A stretch of DNA of 37,137 bases from Sporomusaceae bacterium (GCA_022839045.1 JALHDI010000033.1:1-37137), one strand, 5' to 3'. Shown: positions 14,843-23,945, counted from the stretch's first letter. A program made the numbers and translations. The notes: a model not told the origin generated them from the sequence alone.

Positions 14843-16177
14843 TTATTCCGCCGGGGCATAGGCCTCGACGTCATTGACGACGGTGATCTGCAGGCTGGTG
14901 TCTTCAGCGGCGTTATCGAAGTACGCCTGGTAGGGCAGCGAAATCTTGACGCCGGTAGGACCCTCGATGCCGGGCGTCTTGCGCTCCAGCAGGACTTCGG
15001 GCATGAGGATCGCCAGCGAAAAATCGCCATTCGTCAGGATGACCTCCAGGCTGGTTTCGGTGCCGTTCCTGGCCTTGTCAAGCAGTGCGGCGCTCTCGAA
15101 GAAGGCGTTTATTGTCCCCGTCGGGGCAATAGTGCCTTTGTTGACGTGAGAGCGATAGCCGCCGTGGCCCAGCGCGAACGTGTCGCCGTCGAGCCCCATA
15201 TCGATGTTGATGTCGATCTGGGTTATGATGGCGCACTCGACACCGCCTTCCTTGACGATGGCCTGGAAATCGTCGAAGCGTTCAAAGCTGTAGCTTGTCG
15301 CACTTTCTACGAACGACGCCGCAGCGTTGGTTTGCTTGGCCCCCATAAGCTCGATATTCGCCGTCAGTTCCTTGTTGCTGAGGGCGAACGACAGGCCCAT
15401 GCTGGTGACCTTCATGCCGTTGTGCAGCGCGTAGAAGTTGATGTCCGGATTGCCGGCTTCGATTACGGCCGACGGGGACGTGTCGCTGTTTTTGAACACA
15501 TGCTGATACAGGGCTTTTCCGGCGACCAGCGTGCCGGCGGTGCACTTCATGAAGGTGGCGCCGCTGATGTTGGTACCCGACGCCGGGGCGGTCAGATTGC
15601 TGACGGCCGAAGATGCGCCAGTGGTGCCGGAGGTGATGACGAAGTTGGTATTCGCATCGCTCCAGGTGACCGTCGCGTTGGTAAAGCCGCCGGTGGCGAC
15701 GGCGCGGATCGCCGCCTGGATCTTGCTGGCGACGTTGGCCATGGTGGTAACGCCGCTGGAGAAGTCGATGGGGCCGACCGCCGTGGCGGCGCTGCCGTCG
15801 ATCGCAACCTTGAAAGCGCCGTCAGTCACGGCCGTCCAGGTACCGATAGTAGTAGTGACGCCGGTGGCGCCGGTGAGGATACCGGCGGTGCTAACGTTGG
15901 TGGTGACGGGTGCGCCCAGCTTCGCGCGCAACCAGAGCGGGAAATGCCGGACATCCACCGGGACTACGACCGGGCCGCCGTCGTCGATGTTGCCTCGCCC
16001 GGGCCGCGTCGGGTCGGTCCTGCCACGGATGGTATTCGACTTGACGAGCGTCTGGCTGTCGCCGAGGCCGTGAGTGTTGAAAGGCATGTCGTACGCGGCG
16101 GGCGCAGCAGGGGTTTCGTTGTAGGTATCCTCGAACGCAAGCAGAAGTTTTCCTTTTGCCCCAAGAGCCTGAACCAT
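14843..16177 (-). CDS. Major tail tube protein with an inserted DUF3383-like domain (444 aa)
   Basis: Phage tube protein (lambda gpV/Phage_tube family): the N-terminus (GAKGKLLLAFEDTYNETP) and the C-terminal half (FALSNKELTANIELMG, GTETSLEVILTNGDF) show the beta-sandwich pattern. Residues about 112-215 are an insertion with the DUF3383 signature: FKVAIDGSAATAVGPIDFS, SKIQAAIRAV, NFVITSGTTGASSAVS. That module is common on tail surface proteins and probably projects from the tube. It lies between tail terminator and chaperones, in lambda order. GGAGG precedes the ATG. Confidence 0.88.
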   Translation of the reverse strand: MVQALGAKGKLLLAFEDTYNETPAAPAAYDMPFNTHGLGDSQTLVKSNTIRGRTDPTRPGRGNIDDGGPVVVPVDVRHFPLWLRAKLGAPVTTNVSTAGILTGATGVTTTIGTWTAVTDGAFKVAIDGSAATAVGPIDFSSGVTTMANVASKIQAAIRAVATGGFTNATVTWSDANTNFVITSGTTGASSAVSNLTAPASGTNISGATFMKCTAGTLVAGKALYQHVFKNSDTSPSAVIEAGNPDINFYALHNGMKVTSMGLSFALSNKELTANIELMGAKQTNAAASFVESATSYSFERFDDFQAIVKEGGVECAIITQIDINIDMGLDGDTFALGHGGYRSHVNKGTIAPTGTINAFFESAALLDKARNGTETSLEVILTNGDFSLAILMPEVLLERKTPGIEGPTGVKISLPYQAYFDNAAEDTSLQITVVNDVEAYAPAE

Positions 16178-16190
16178 TTTTCAGTCCTCC

Positions 16191-16658
16191 TTAAAATGAA
16201 ATTGTCCCGGATCCCCGCGGGACCGGAACTTCGATTTCCATATCCGCGCGCCCGGGGTATTGTGGCCGGGACGATACCGGATCGATTGAATACGTATATT
16301 TGATGACGCGAAACGTCTCCGCCATAACCGCCAGAACCAGTTGCCCGAGCGCGTCGGATTCATAAAACCCCGGCGGCTTAACGATGATCCCGTCGACATC
16401 TGGAGCGTCCTTATTCACGATTGACCAGGCCGCCGTCATGTCGTACGTAAACGCATCGAGAATGCCTTCCTCTTTGAAATTCGGGATCAGGACTACCATC
16501 GGACAGTGTTCCGCGCCGGGCAGGTTTTTGGCGTCCACCGTCACAAACACCTTCGGCGGCTTTCCGTACTTCTCGTCGCAGAAATCGAGCAGCCCCTGGT
16601 TGCCGGCCAGCGCCATCGCCGCCCTGTCCAGCATGGTCGCAAGTGTAAGCGTCTGCAT
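16191..16658 (-). CDS. Tail terminator protein, lambda gpU-like (155 aa)
   Basis: Assigned mainly by position between the gp10/gpZ-like gene and the tube gene and by size, which matches tail-completion proteins that cap the tube and join it to the head. Recognisable segments are TLATMLDRAAMALAG at the N-terminus and PKVFVTVDAKNLPGAEHCPM; the C-terminus ends in a strand (ADMEIEVPVP). The ATG at 16658 has GGGGGCGAG somewhat far upstream. I cannot assign a named domain with certainty. Confidence 0.72.
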   Translation of the reverse strand: MQTLTLATMLDRAAMALAGNQGLLDFCDEKYGKPPKVFVTVDAKNLPGAEHCPMVVLIPNFKEEGILDAFTYDMTAAWSIVNKDAPDVDGIIVKPPGFYESDALGQLVLAVMAETFRVIKYTYSIDPVSSRPQYPGRADMEIEVPVPRGSGTISF

Positions 16659-16660
16659 GG

Positions 16661-17278
16661 CTAATAACTCGCCCCCAATCCGCTACGGAAAACTTTATAT
16701 TTACGGCCACCGCTTTTAGCTATAGGCGCGCCGCTCTCGGCGTATTCGATGAGCTTCTGTTCGATCCAGGGGGCGACCTTAGGCTCCAGCACCTGCGCCA
16801 TTGGGTCGTATGTCGGCCGCGGCGGGATGACTATCCGGGTCGTATCCTCGTTAAGGAAGACGCCGGCGGAAAGCAGCATCCTGCGCATGGGCGGAGTGAC
16901 TGGTTGATCGACGCCTTTTTCCATCCACGTACCGATTCGGACTGCGCTTTTCGACGCCCACCCTACCACTACCTGGCCGTCCTTATACTGGTAAACCACG
17001 GCGTTGGGCAGCTTGCCCAACAGGTTATAGCGGCTTTTCGGTTCCCGGCTTTGCCGCCGCAGGCTCATGATTTCATCGATTTCGCGGCGCATCTTGGAAC
17101 CAACGCCGGCTGCGTATCGGCGGCCGCCAGGCGCACCCGAGCGGATTCCCCGCTTGATTTCCTGCTGCATCATCCAGCCGGCAGATTTCATGGCCTTCCG
17201 TTGCCAGTCCGGGGCGCCGGCGATCATGCCCTGAATCCAGGGAGTCGCGGCGTCGATTATTTTAATCGGCTCGCTCAT
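16661..17278 (-). CDS. Minor tail protein, HK97 gp10 / lambda gpZ-like (205 aa)
   Basis: Basic, helical N-terminal half (WQRKAMKSAGWMMQQEIKRG, GSKMRREIDEIMSL) followed by a beta part (NAVVYQYKDGQVVVGW) and KSAVRIGTWMEKGV. This is the profile of gp10/gpZ-type head-tail joining proteins, and the position before the tail terminator agrees. GAGGTGAGGAT precedes the ATG. The two flanking genes are only 2-5 nt away, so all are in one transcript. Confidence 0.75.
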   Translation of the reverse strand: MSEPIKIIDAATPWIQGMIAGAPDWQRKAMKSAGWMMQQEIKRGIRSGAPGGRRYAAGVGSKMRREIDEIMSLRRQSREPKSRYNLLGKLPNAVVYQYKDGQVVVGWASKSAVRIGTWMEKGVDQPVTPPMRRMLLSAGVFLNEDTTRIVIPPRPTYDPMAQVLEPKVAPWIEQKLIEYAESGAPIAKSGGRKYKVFRSGLGASY

Positions 17279-17282
17279 ATCC

Positions 17283-17612
17283 TCACCTCATGCCGAATAC
17301 ACTCTCTTGGCCGGTGCAGAGCAGAACATGGACCAGGCCGTCGGACTGCAGTAATTTTGCCACCTGCCAGGCCTTCCCGCTGTGAACTATTTCCGCTCCT
17401 GGTCTGGGATCGGGAACGAGGGCCGCCTTGATTTCAAAAGTAGCCCGGGCCGCTGAGCCTTCCTGCGAGTATTCATTGCCTCGCTCCGGATAGGCGCCGA
17501 TGTTGGGGATGGCCAGCATCGGGGTGCCATCGTAGGTGATCGGCTCGGCGTTTTCGTTTTCATCAAAAAAGATGTCGTCCACGTCGTCAGCCATAATGTC
17601 TTTCAGCGACAT
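17283..17612 (-). CDS. Head-tail adaptor, lambda gpFII-like (109 aa)
   Basis: Short acidic N-terminus (DDVDDIFFDENENAEP) followed by a compact beta-barrel-like domain ending GLVHVLLCTGQESVFG. Size, composition and position between capsid cement and gp10-like genes match gpFII-type connectors at the head-tail interface. Its start lies just behind a strong hairpin (17628-17657), and the ribosome site is weak (GTGGG), so expression may be set low relative to capsid genes. Confidence 0.68.
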   Translation of the reverse strand: MSLKDIMADDVDDIFFDENENAEPITYDGTPMLAIPNIGAYPERGNEYSQEGSAARATFEIKAALVPDPRPGAEIVHSGKAWQVAKLLQSDGLVHVLLCTGQESVFGMR

Positions 17613-17627
17613 AAAGCACCCACTTTC

Positions 17628-17657
17628 AAAAAGGAGAGGGCCCCGCCAAGGGCCCTC
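17628..17657 (-). terminator. Intra-operon terminator/attenuator between head and tail genes
   Basis: Minus strand: GAGGGCCC and GGGCCCTC pair perfectly over 8 bp around a 6-nt loop, followed by TCCTTTTT. It lies after the capsid cement gene and before the head-tail adaptor, where partial termination would give more capsid than tail transcript. Confidence 0.75.
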
Positions 17658-17677
17658 CCTTTCTCAGTTCATTCCGC

Positions 17678-18466
17678 TTACGCGGGATCCTCGGTAACCT
17701 TGTAGACGACTTCTAGGTCGAACGGGGGCAGGTTTGCGGCGGTACCGTTAGCGGCGGTCAGCGTCAGGGATTCGGCCGCATCCAGCACCTTGTGGGTGGC
17801 GTTCAACGCGCCGAGGCTGGTCGGGGTGTTTGCGTCGGGGAACGCCGTGGTGGCGTCGAAGGTTTTGGTCACGATGGTGTTCGTGCCGTCGGTCAGCGTA
17901 ATCACGGCGGTATTATCGCCGTCGATCCCGGCGGCCGCCGCCTTGCCCGTGATGCTGGCGCTCACCAGCGTGTAGTTACAGCCGGTCGGCACAGTCAGCA
18001 GCTTGCGGGCCGTGATGTCGGCGCCGGCGTCGAGGTCTTCGACGTGGTAGACGAGGTGATGCGTCCCGAGCGCAGCGGACGCTTCGGTCGACGTGATCTC
18101 GCCGGCTTCGATGGTGTTGTCGAGCGTGATCATGCTGCGGCCGATCTCGACGGACGCGGTGGTACCGGCCAGCAGTTTGGAGGCGGCGCAGATTCCCGCG
18201 GGGGTATTGTTGGTCGAAACCTTCGTCAACTTGCCAGCCGTCGCGTCCCAGAACAGCACGTCACCGACCGAAAATGGTGCGTTGTTGACGGCCGCGCCGG
18301 TCCACACGCCTTTGAGCGCCACCGAACCAGTGTCGCCGGCGGCGATGGGCTCCAGGGCAATGCCGATGCACGAGGTCAGCGGCACTACATCATGGTAGGC
18401 GATGGCGGTTTCCCCAGTGTTGGTGTAGTCGATGATATCGCCTTTCTGAACATATTCCATTATCAT
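17678..18466 (-). CDS. DUF2190 capsid cement/decoration protein (262 aa)
   Basis: The N-terminal ~110 residues are the DUF2190 type: EYVQKGDIIDYTNTGETAI, IGIALEPIAAGDTGSVAL, GVWTGAA, VGDVLFWDATAGKLT. These small beta proteins decorate and stabilise capsids. The C-terminal 150 residues are a second beta domain (DITARKLLTVPTGCNYTLVS, ITLTDGTNTIVTKTF), longer than in minimal DUF2190 proteins and possibly surface-exposed. The gene directly follows the capsid gene. AAGGAG precedes ATG 18466; an ATG two codons further in is an alternative. Confidence 0.85.
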   Translation of the reverse strand: MIMEYVQKGDIIDYTNTGETAIAYHDVVPLTSCIGIALEPIAAGDTGSVALKGVWTGAAVNNAPFSVGDVLFWDATAGKLTKVSTNNTPAGICAASKLLAGTTASVEIGRSMITLDNTIEAGEITSTEASAALGTHHLVYHVEDLDAGADITARKLLTVPTGCNYTLVSASITGKAAAAGIDGDNTAVITLTDGTNTIVTKTFDATTAFPDANTPTSLGALNATHKVLDAAESLTLTAANGTAANLPPFDLEVVYKVTEDPA

Positions 18467-18484
18467 TCATTCTCCTTTCTTTTC

Positions 18485-20392
18485 TTAGTGACCAGCGTTC
18501 TTAAACAGTCCGCGGAAATCGAGGACCGTCACGCCGTAGTCGATGTAGATGCGCCACTTCATGCCGAGGATGTCGAACGACACCTGGTTTTCGATGGTCG
18601 GGGTCTGGACGCCGTTGAGGTAGGTGACCTCGATGGTGTCGACCAGGCCGGCCTGAGCTGCGAGGTACCAGGCGTAAGCATCGAGAGCGTCGAGCTCGGC
18701 GTCGCAGACCGGGGTGAGCTTCCCGTAGAACGGGTTTTTGACGTTGGCATTGGTGCTGGCCGGATCGGTGATGCTGCCCAGCAGGGTATCGACCGTGGTT
18801 TCCAGGGAAGCCGGGTGGATCAGGAACTTCGGCCCGATGTTGAGGGTTTCTTTGCTGCGGAGGTTTTTCTGCTTCCGCATGGCGAGACGGCCGGCGCCAA
18901 GGGTAGCCACCGACGGAACAGCACCAGCCCCGACATCGACGAGATTGCCACGACCAGCGGTATAGTTGCCGGCAGTGGCCAGTTTCGTGTAGCACAGTTT
19001 GTTGATGCCACGGGCGGCCGAAGCGGCGTAGCGGGCCGGCAGACGAGTGAGGGCGCTCAGGTCATCGTTGATGATGGCCTTACGGGTAAGACCCCAGGAA
19101 CGGCCGAAAGTCAGCACCGATTTGCTGGCGCCTTCTTCGGTCGCTTCGTCGGCCTTGAATTCGCCGCTTTCCTTGAGTTCCAGCAGGTCGCCCGCTTCGC
19201 TCAGACGGTAGTGGGTAGCCGCTTTGAAGTCGGGGTTGCTGCCGGTGCCGGCCCACAATTGGTAAGTGGTTTCGGCGGCGGCATAGCCATCGGAAAGCGA
19301 CTTGCTGGCCGCGTTCGACAGGATGCCAGGGAACGCGCCGGCGCCGGTGAGGGCTTCGCGGATCAGTTCCTGGTCTTCCATGTAGCGGGCCTTGGAATTG
19401 CCGGCGCGTTCGCAGCATTCGATCATGAGGTCACGAAGCCGCATGCTGCGAAGTTCATTAGCGCCTTCGGCCGGCTTCTCGACTTTGATGGTACCATCGC
19501 GAAGCAGGATGGCGTCGACAGCGGCGCGACTGAACTTGACCTTCTCATCCTCGGCCACTTGGATACGGGTCGTGTCGGACGGTTTGTTTTCGGCGCGCTT
19601 CTTCGCCAGGATGGCATCCTTCACAACGGCGATGCTGTCGCCGCGCTGCAGATACTCGGTGGCGTCAACGCCGAAGTCACGGCAGAGCGCGGTGATCTCC
19701 GCCGCTTCTTTGGTGGCCGCGGCCCGGATGGCGTCCGGATCGACGGGAGCGGCGGGCGGCGCTGCGGCGGGGGGCGGCTGCTGTTGACGCAGTTTTTCTC
19801 TTTCCATGGCTTCTTTTTCTTCAAGAGTCATTCTTTCATCATCCCTTTCGTTTTCGAATTGACGCCCTACCCCGACACTATCGTCGGCGGGCACGGATAC
19901 GATGCTGATCTCCAGCGGCGTCCAGCGAGTGGCGATGTAAGCCGGGCCGGTGAATCGACCGCTGGAAGACATCTTCCCGGCGGCGACTTCTTCCCAGACG
20001 TCGACGCTGTAGCCGACACTGACCCCCTGCAGGGTTCCCGACAGGACTTTCTGCCATATTTTCTCGGCGTCTTCGTCCGTGTCGAACTGCACATCAGCGT
20101 GCGCCTTACGCTTGCTTTCATCGATCGAGCACCGCAGGATTTTGCCCAAAACAAAACCCCGGTCGTGATTAAACAGTGTCACGCCGAGGCCGGTTTCGAT
20201 CCTATCCTGGTTTACCGATGCCGAATCGATCTGCAGAATTTCTGCGCCGTACCATCGCTGGACCGGCTGCTCGGAGGCGAAGGACAGTGTTACTATCCTC
20301 TCCTCTTCATTGATTGCGGAGCGCTCAATCGTTGCCGCTGCCCGCTCCATTCTGGTCCCCGTCGGCGGCCGCCGCGGTTGCTTGTTGGGCAA
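18485..20392 (-). CDS. Fused prohead protease and major capsid protein (635 aa)
   Basis: One polypeptide combines capsid maturation protease, scaffold and capsid. Residues about 25-180 are an HK97-type protease: RIVTLSFASEQPVQRWYG, catalytic H76 in LFNHDRG, S125 in QGVSVGYSV, and EISIVSVPAD. Residues about 185-300 are a Glu/Lys-rich helical scaffold-like region with a Pro/Ala linker. Residues about 315-635 are a Mu gpT-like capsid protein (FGRSWGLTRKAIINDDLSAL, GPKFLIHPASLETT, MKWRIYIDYGV). Separate genes are the rule, but protease-capsid fusions are known in phages. TTG at 20390-20392 has GGGGGG 7 nt upstream; ATG at 20350 is an alternative that shortens the overlap with the portal gene. Confidence 0.9.
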   Translation of the reverse strand: MPNKQPRRPPTGTRMERAAATIERSAINEEERIVTLSFASEQPVQRWYGAEILQIDSASVNQDRIETGLGVTLFNHDRGFVLGKILRCSIDESKRKAHADVQFDTDEDAEKIWQKVLSGTLQGVSVGYSVDVWEEVAAGKMSSSGRFTGPAYIATRWTPLEISIVSVPADDSVGVGRQFENERDDERMTLEEKEAMEREKLRQQQPPPAAAPPAAPVDPDAIRAAATKEAAEITALCRDFGVDATEYLQRGDSIAVVKDAILAKKRAENKPSDTTRIQVAEDEKVKFSRAAVDAILLRDGTIKVEKPAEGANELRSMRLRDLMIECCERAGNSKARYMEDQELIREALTGAGAFPGILSNAASKSLSDGYAAAETTYQLWAGTGSNPDFKAATHYRLSEAGDLLELKESGEFKADEATEEGASKSVLTFGRSWGLTRKAIINDDLSALTRLPARYAASAARGINKLCYTKLATAGNYTAGRGNLVDVGAGAVPSVATLGAGRLAMRKQKNLRSKETLNIGPKFLIHPASLETTVDTLLGSITDPASTNANVKNPFYGKLTPVCDAELDALDAYAWYLAAQAGLVDTIEVTYLNGVQTPTIENQVSFDILGMKWRIYIDYGVTVLDFRGLFKNAGH

Positions 20393-21896
20393 TTGATTTC
20401 CCCCCTTCCGTCATTTTGACCCCGTATTTTTCTTCGAGCTCCTTCTGGAACGCGAGCTCCTTCGCCCGCTGCTCCATCACCTCGCGCCAGTCGTAACCGG
20501 TGCGGGCGCAAATATTGGCCAGGTTGTCCTGGCCGGATTCAATGGCTTTCTGATTGGCCATGATTTCTTTGAGCGGGTCTATCCAGGTCCATCCCGGCGG
20601 GATCCAGCGATGCCGCAGGTAATCTTCCTTTTTCGCCCAAAAGTCCGGTATCTTGATAGTACCGGCCAAGAAGGCGCTAATGATGACCTCGGTATAGACC
20701 TCGCTGAGCAAATGGTCTTCCAGATACTGCTGCTCGTCTTCGTAGGATCGCTGGTCTTCCAGCAGCCCTTGCCGCGCCGAAGAGTAATTTACCTGACTCA
20801 TATCCCGGCTGGTAGCCTCGTAGCTGAGGCCCTGCCCGGCGCCGATGAGCCGCTGATTCAGCGAAACCATTTCCCTGGCGTTCGCGGCTTGGCCTGTCGG
20901 AATAACGGCCGAAACGTCGTCGCCCGGTTGAAGATCCATGATCATGCCGGGGGCGATCTTTTTGCGCTTATAGCCGGTTTGCGGGTCATAATCGCTAGTA
21001 GTCGAAGACGCCGTAGTACCACGGCCGGGGGTGCCACCGGATGGCAGCACCCGCTTGATGAACACGCTCAGCGAGGCCAGGATTTTTTCCTTGATACCGA
21101 CGGCATCAAGGAATTCCTCGGTGTCGTTAACCCTGGGCAACGCCGATGCCAGAGGGGTAACTTCGCGAACTTCGGAAGGCAGCTTCTTCCGCCACAGGTA
21201 AATAACCCGCTCGGCCGGGATGCGCTCGGTTTTGCCGGTATACCATCCATCGGCGGAAAACACCTTAAGGTGATATGCGACCGGTTTCTGGTTGCTGTCG
21301 ACCTCGATGCCGTTGATAATGACGTTACCGGTGGCCGGCCATCTCAGTATCCCGTTGTTGTCGAGATCGTCGACCTCTCGGGCCTGCAGCTGGAACGGAT
21401 ATTTCGGGTTGCCTCCATAGGTCTTGATAAACAAAATGCCGCCGTCGACCCTGCGCCGACGAACGGCCATCTTGCACAATTCCCAAAAAGCCTGTTGTCC
21501 CGTGATATCGCAGTTCCGCGGCTTCGACCACCCAGCGAAGATGTCTTCAAATTCGGTGTTGCGCTTCTCGTCACCGGTTGCGGCCTGCAAGCGAAGCCCC
21601 GTGGAAACAACGTTCCGCTCGTAGGTTCCGACAATGTTGCCGACGATATCGCCATTGCGCTCCTGCTCCCGGGCCCGGGCCCGCAGAATATCCCGCTGCG
21701 GCTGGTTAATCTGCTCGGCCTTGGCATTAACCGGCGTCCACTGTTCGGATCGTCGCCCAACTTCGCCGCCGGCATATGCTCCCCGGATGGCTGTTCGCCA
21801 AGCCATCCGGGCATACCCGGCAAAGGGGCTTACCCAGGCTATCGCCCGGTCAAGCCAGTTCATTTCAAGATCAGGCGACCGTTGCTTTTCTTCCAC
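20325..21896 (-). CDS. Portal protein, lambda gpB family (523 aa)
   Basis: Dodecameric vertex through which DNA enters and leaves. Family features: WLDRAIAWVSPFAGYARMAWR at the start (read in two parts), RNGDIVGNIVGTYERNVVSTG, the conserved DGGILF-type core, YLWRKKLPSEVREVTPLA, and SYEATSRDMSQVNYSSARQG near the C-terminal third. The start GTG at 21894-21896 is chosen because GGGGGTGATAG precedes it; the frame is open further upstream into gpW. The C-terminus (QQATAAAADGDQNG) overlaps the capsid gene start. Confidence 0.93.
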   Translation of the reverse strand: MEEKQRSPDLEMNWLDRAIAWVSPFAGYARMAWRTAIRGAYAGGEVGRRSEQWTPVNAKAEQINQPQRDILRARAREQERNGDIVGNIVGTYERNVVSTGLRLQAATGDEKRNTEFEDIFAGWSKPRNCDITGQQAFWELCKMAVRRRRVDGGILFIKTYGGNPKYPFQLQAREVDDLDNNGILRWPATGNVIINGIEVDSNQKPVAYHLKVFSADGWYTGKTERIPAERVIYLWRKKLPSEVREVTPLASALPRVNDTEEFLDAVGIKEKILASLSVFIKRVLPSGGTPGRGTTASSTTSDYDPQTGYKRKKIAPGMIMDLQPGDDVSAVIPTGQAANAREMVSLNQRLIGAGQGLSYEATSRDMSQVNYSSARQGLLEDQRSYEDEQQYLEDHLLSEVYTEVIISAFLAGTIKIPDFWAKKEDYLRHRWIPPGWTWIDPLKEIMANQKAIESGQDNLANICARTGYDWREVMEQRAKELAFQKELEEKYGVKMTEGGKSIAQQATAAAADGDQNGAGSGND

Positions 21897-21900
21897 CCTA

Positions 21901-22107
21901 TCACCCCCTGTAATACGCGGCGACATATGTGCCGCCGGCGTTTTCAGCCGCCGCAATCTCCTGGAGCAGCTGCCGGCGTTCCTTGTATAGAACGCTCAGG
22001 TCGCCACGGCGGACCACTCGGCCGGTAGCTGTCCGGTACTCCTGGACACCGTTTTCGATTTTTGCGATTGCCGCGTTGATCTGGGCCAGTTCTTCATCCA
22101 GTGTCAT
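21901..22107 (-). CDS. Head-tail joining protein, gpW-like (68 aa)
   Basis: Typical size and composition of gpW: a helix TLDEELAQINAAIAKIENG, a two-strand hairpin (VQEYRTATGRVVRRGD), a second helix LYKERRQLLQEIAAAE. gpW binds below the portal to stabilise packaged DNA and create the tail docking site. Its ATG overlaps the terminase stop (ATGA), and it precedes the portal as in lambda. Confidence 0.9.
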   Translation of the reverse strand: MTLDEELAQINAAIAKIENGVQEYRTATGRVVRRGDLSVLYKERRQLLQEIAAAENAGGTYVAAYYRG

Positions 22108-23945
22108 TTAATCCATCCCTCCCCCTTATCGGCTAGCCAGTCGTCATTATCCTTCTCGCTTTGTCTGACCGGCGGCGTCTGGCTGGTTTCCTTTAATTCA
22201 TTTAGGTACCTGACATGAAGCAGATCGGCTGCAACTGACGAATAAACACGGCAGTCAAGATAGTGGTTCTTGGCGGCCGAGGTCTTCGGTACCCAAGTCT
22301 CAATTTCGCGGTCGCCCTTTCGCTCGCGGATCTTGTGCTCGGCAGTTAACTGCCTGGCGTAATCCTCGTCGCATTCAGCATAAACCATGAAGCACCCGAT
22401 ACCTATGGGCTTGTTGAGCCGCGCGGCGATGAGGTTTTTGTACTGGTCGGTATCGACAATGTACAGAGCCTGGCCATATGCTTTAGAGCCCGGGTTGTCG
22501 ATTATCGTCCTGCGGTACCTGGCGGTCATCGGGTTCGAACTCCCCTTTACTGGAACCGCCCAGTCCTGATGCTCGAGGCAAAATTCGTAAACAGCCTCGG
22601 TATCAAACCCGGCGTCTATACCGCACAGGTTAACCTGCCATTTCGCTTCGCCGTTGGTGTCCGGCCAGCGCTTGTTCATGATCTCTTCGAGCTCTTCCCA
22701 GCTTTCGACAATACCATGGGCAATGTTCTGCGAAGTCAGCTTGGCTCCCCAGGCATCTATTTCCCAATACATATACCCTTTCTGTACGTCGACGCCGCCA
22801 GTCAACAATTGCGTATATTCGGGAACAACCCCTTCGGGCAAGTCGGATTGCCGCTCCAGCACCTTGTCGCTGTCCATGGCGGCAGCCTTATCCTCCCACG
22901 GTTCGGCGAGCCAGCTGTTCACGAAGTTCATCAACTTCTCGGGGAAGTCTTTACTGTCCCAGAATTCCTTGGCCACCTGGCCGAACGTCACCCAGGGCGA
23001 GTATATCGCGTTGATATGGAATGCCACAAAACGGACGCGACCGGCAGGTTCCTTGTCAGGCTTCCACCGGCCGGCGCGCAGCATCTCCATCTTGTGGGTA
23101 TCGTAGATTTTGGCATGGCATTCGGAGCATTCGTACCAGGCGGTATCCCGGATTTTGTTGCCGTCATCGAAATCCTTCGGCCATTTTATCTGCTTGAAGC
23201 TGAACTGCTGCCATCCGCCGCAATGTGGGCACGGTACCCAGTACCGATATAAAACGTCGGCTGCCTCGATGGCCTGCCAGATGTTCCCCGTTTTCAGCGT
23301 CGGCGTCGAAACGTCTACGATTTTTTTATTGTAAAAGGTCCGAGTCCGCTCTTCGGAGAGCTTCATCGGATCGGCTTCCTTCCCGGACCATCGCGGGAAC
23401 TTGTCAATCTCATCGCGGAACAGGTACCTGATCGGCACGTTCGCCAGAGTCGCCGGCGAATTGGCTCCGCTTAGATAAAGCGTCATGGTCTTAAACTGCA
23501 GTTCGAGTTTTTCGCTGGCCCGCTTATTATACTTGTCGGCCAGCGCCGGCGAACCGATGACCATCGGCTCGATACGGTTTTCGCTGACGCGCTCGGCCAG
23601 CTTATCTATGGGATAAACAATCATGCCCGGCCCCGGGTCCTGGTCGATGGCATAACCAAGCATATTAAAGATGCCTTCGGTTTTCCCGATCTGGGTCGAA
23701 GAACACAACGCGATCCGCTCGATCTCGGCCTGGATGAAACAATCCATGATGAACCGAAGGTACGGCGTTCGATCGGTACGCCAGGGGCCCGGCAGGGCTG
23801 CTGATTTATCGAGCACGCGGTACCGATCAGCCCAGTCGGAAACAGTCAGACGTTCAGGAGGTTTCCACGCTTGCTTTTCTTCTAGTAGCCACTGGGGTGT
23901 ATTTCCCTTTCCTCGCATACTGTTCAAGCAGGTCGTATATTTCAT
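22104..23945 (-). CDS. Terminase large subunit, lambda gpA family (up to 613 aa)
   Basis: Packaging ATPase and nuclease. Walker A is SSTQIGKT (about residues 82-89), Walker B RYLFRDEID with D178-E179; the N-terminus has the diagnostic LTVSDWADRYRVL. Zinc-type pairs (CPHCGG, CSECH) lie around residues 235-275, and the nuclease region is in the C-terminal third (GGVDVQKGYMYWEIDAWG, GIDAGFDTEAVY). The frame overlaps the small subunit gene by 92 nt; ATG at 23918 (MRGKGNTPQ) is an alternative start, and neither has a strong ribosome site. The lambda-like family suggests cos-type packaging (inference). Confidence 0.94.
   Translation of the reverse strand: MKYTTCLNSMRGKGNTPQWLLEEKQAWKPPERLTVSDWADRYRVLDKSAALPGPWRTDRTPYLRFIMDCFIQAEIERIALCSSTQIGKTEGIFNMLGYAIDQDPGPGMIVYPIDKLAERVSENRIEPMVIGSPALADKYNKRASEKLELQFKTMTLYLSGANSPATLANVPIRYLFRDEIDKFPRWSGKEADPMKLSEERTRTFYNKKIVDVSTPTLKTGNIWQAIEAADVLYRYWVPCPHCGGWQQFSFKQIKWPKDFDDGNKIRDTAWYECSECHAKIYDTHKMEMLRAGRWKPDKEPAGRVRFVAFHINAIYSPWVTFGQVAKEFWDSKDFPEKLMNFVNSWLAEPWEDKAAAMDSDKVLERQSDLPEGVVPEYTQLLTGGVDVQKGYMYWEIDAWGAKLTSQNIAHGIVESWEELEEIMNKRWPDTNGEAKWQVNLCGIDAGFDTEAVYEFCLEHQDWAVPVKGSSNPMTARYRRTIIDNPGSKAYGQALYIVDTDQYKNLIAARLNKPIGIGCFMVYAECDEDYARQLTAEHKIRERKGDREIETWVPKTSAAKNHYLDCRVYSSVAADLLHVRYLNELKETSQTPPVRQSEKDNDDWLADKGEGWIK

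Noticed and set aside
14450..16303. 617-codon plus-strand open frame
   Set aside because: Shadow of the tail tube gene caused by high GC; no start signal or family features.
17792..20419. 875-codon plus-strand open frame
   Set aside because: Antisense shadow of the capsid and cement genes, with low-complexity Gly/Arg/Val composition and no ribosome site.
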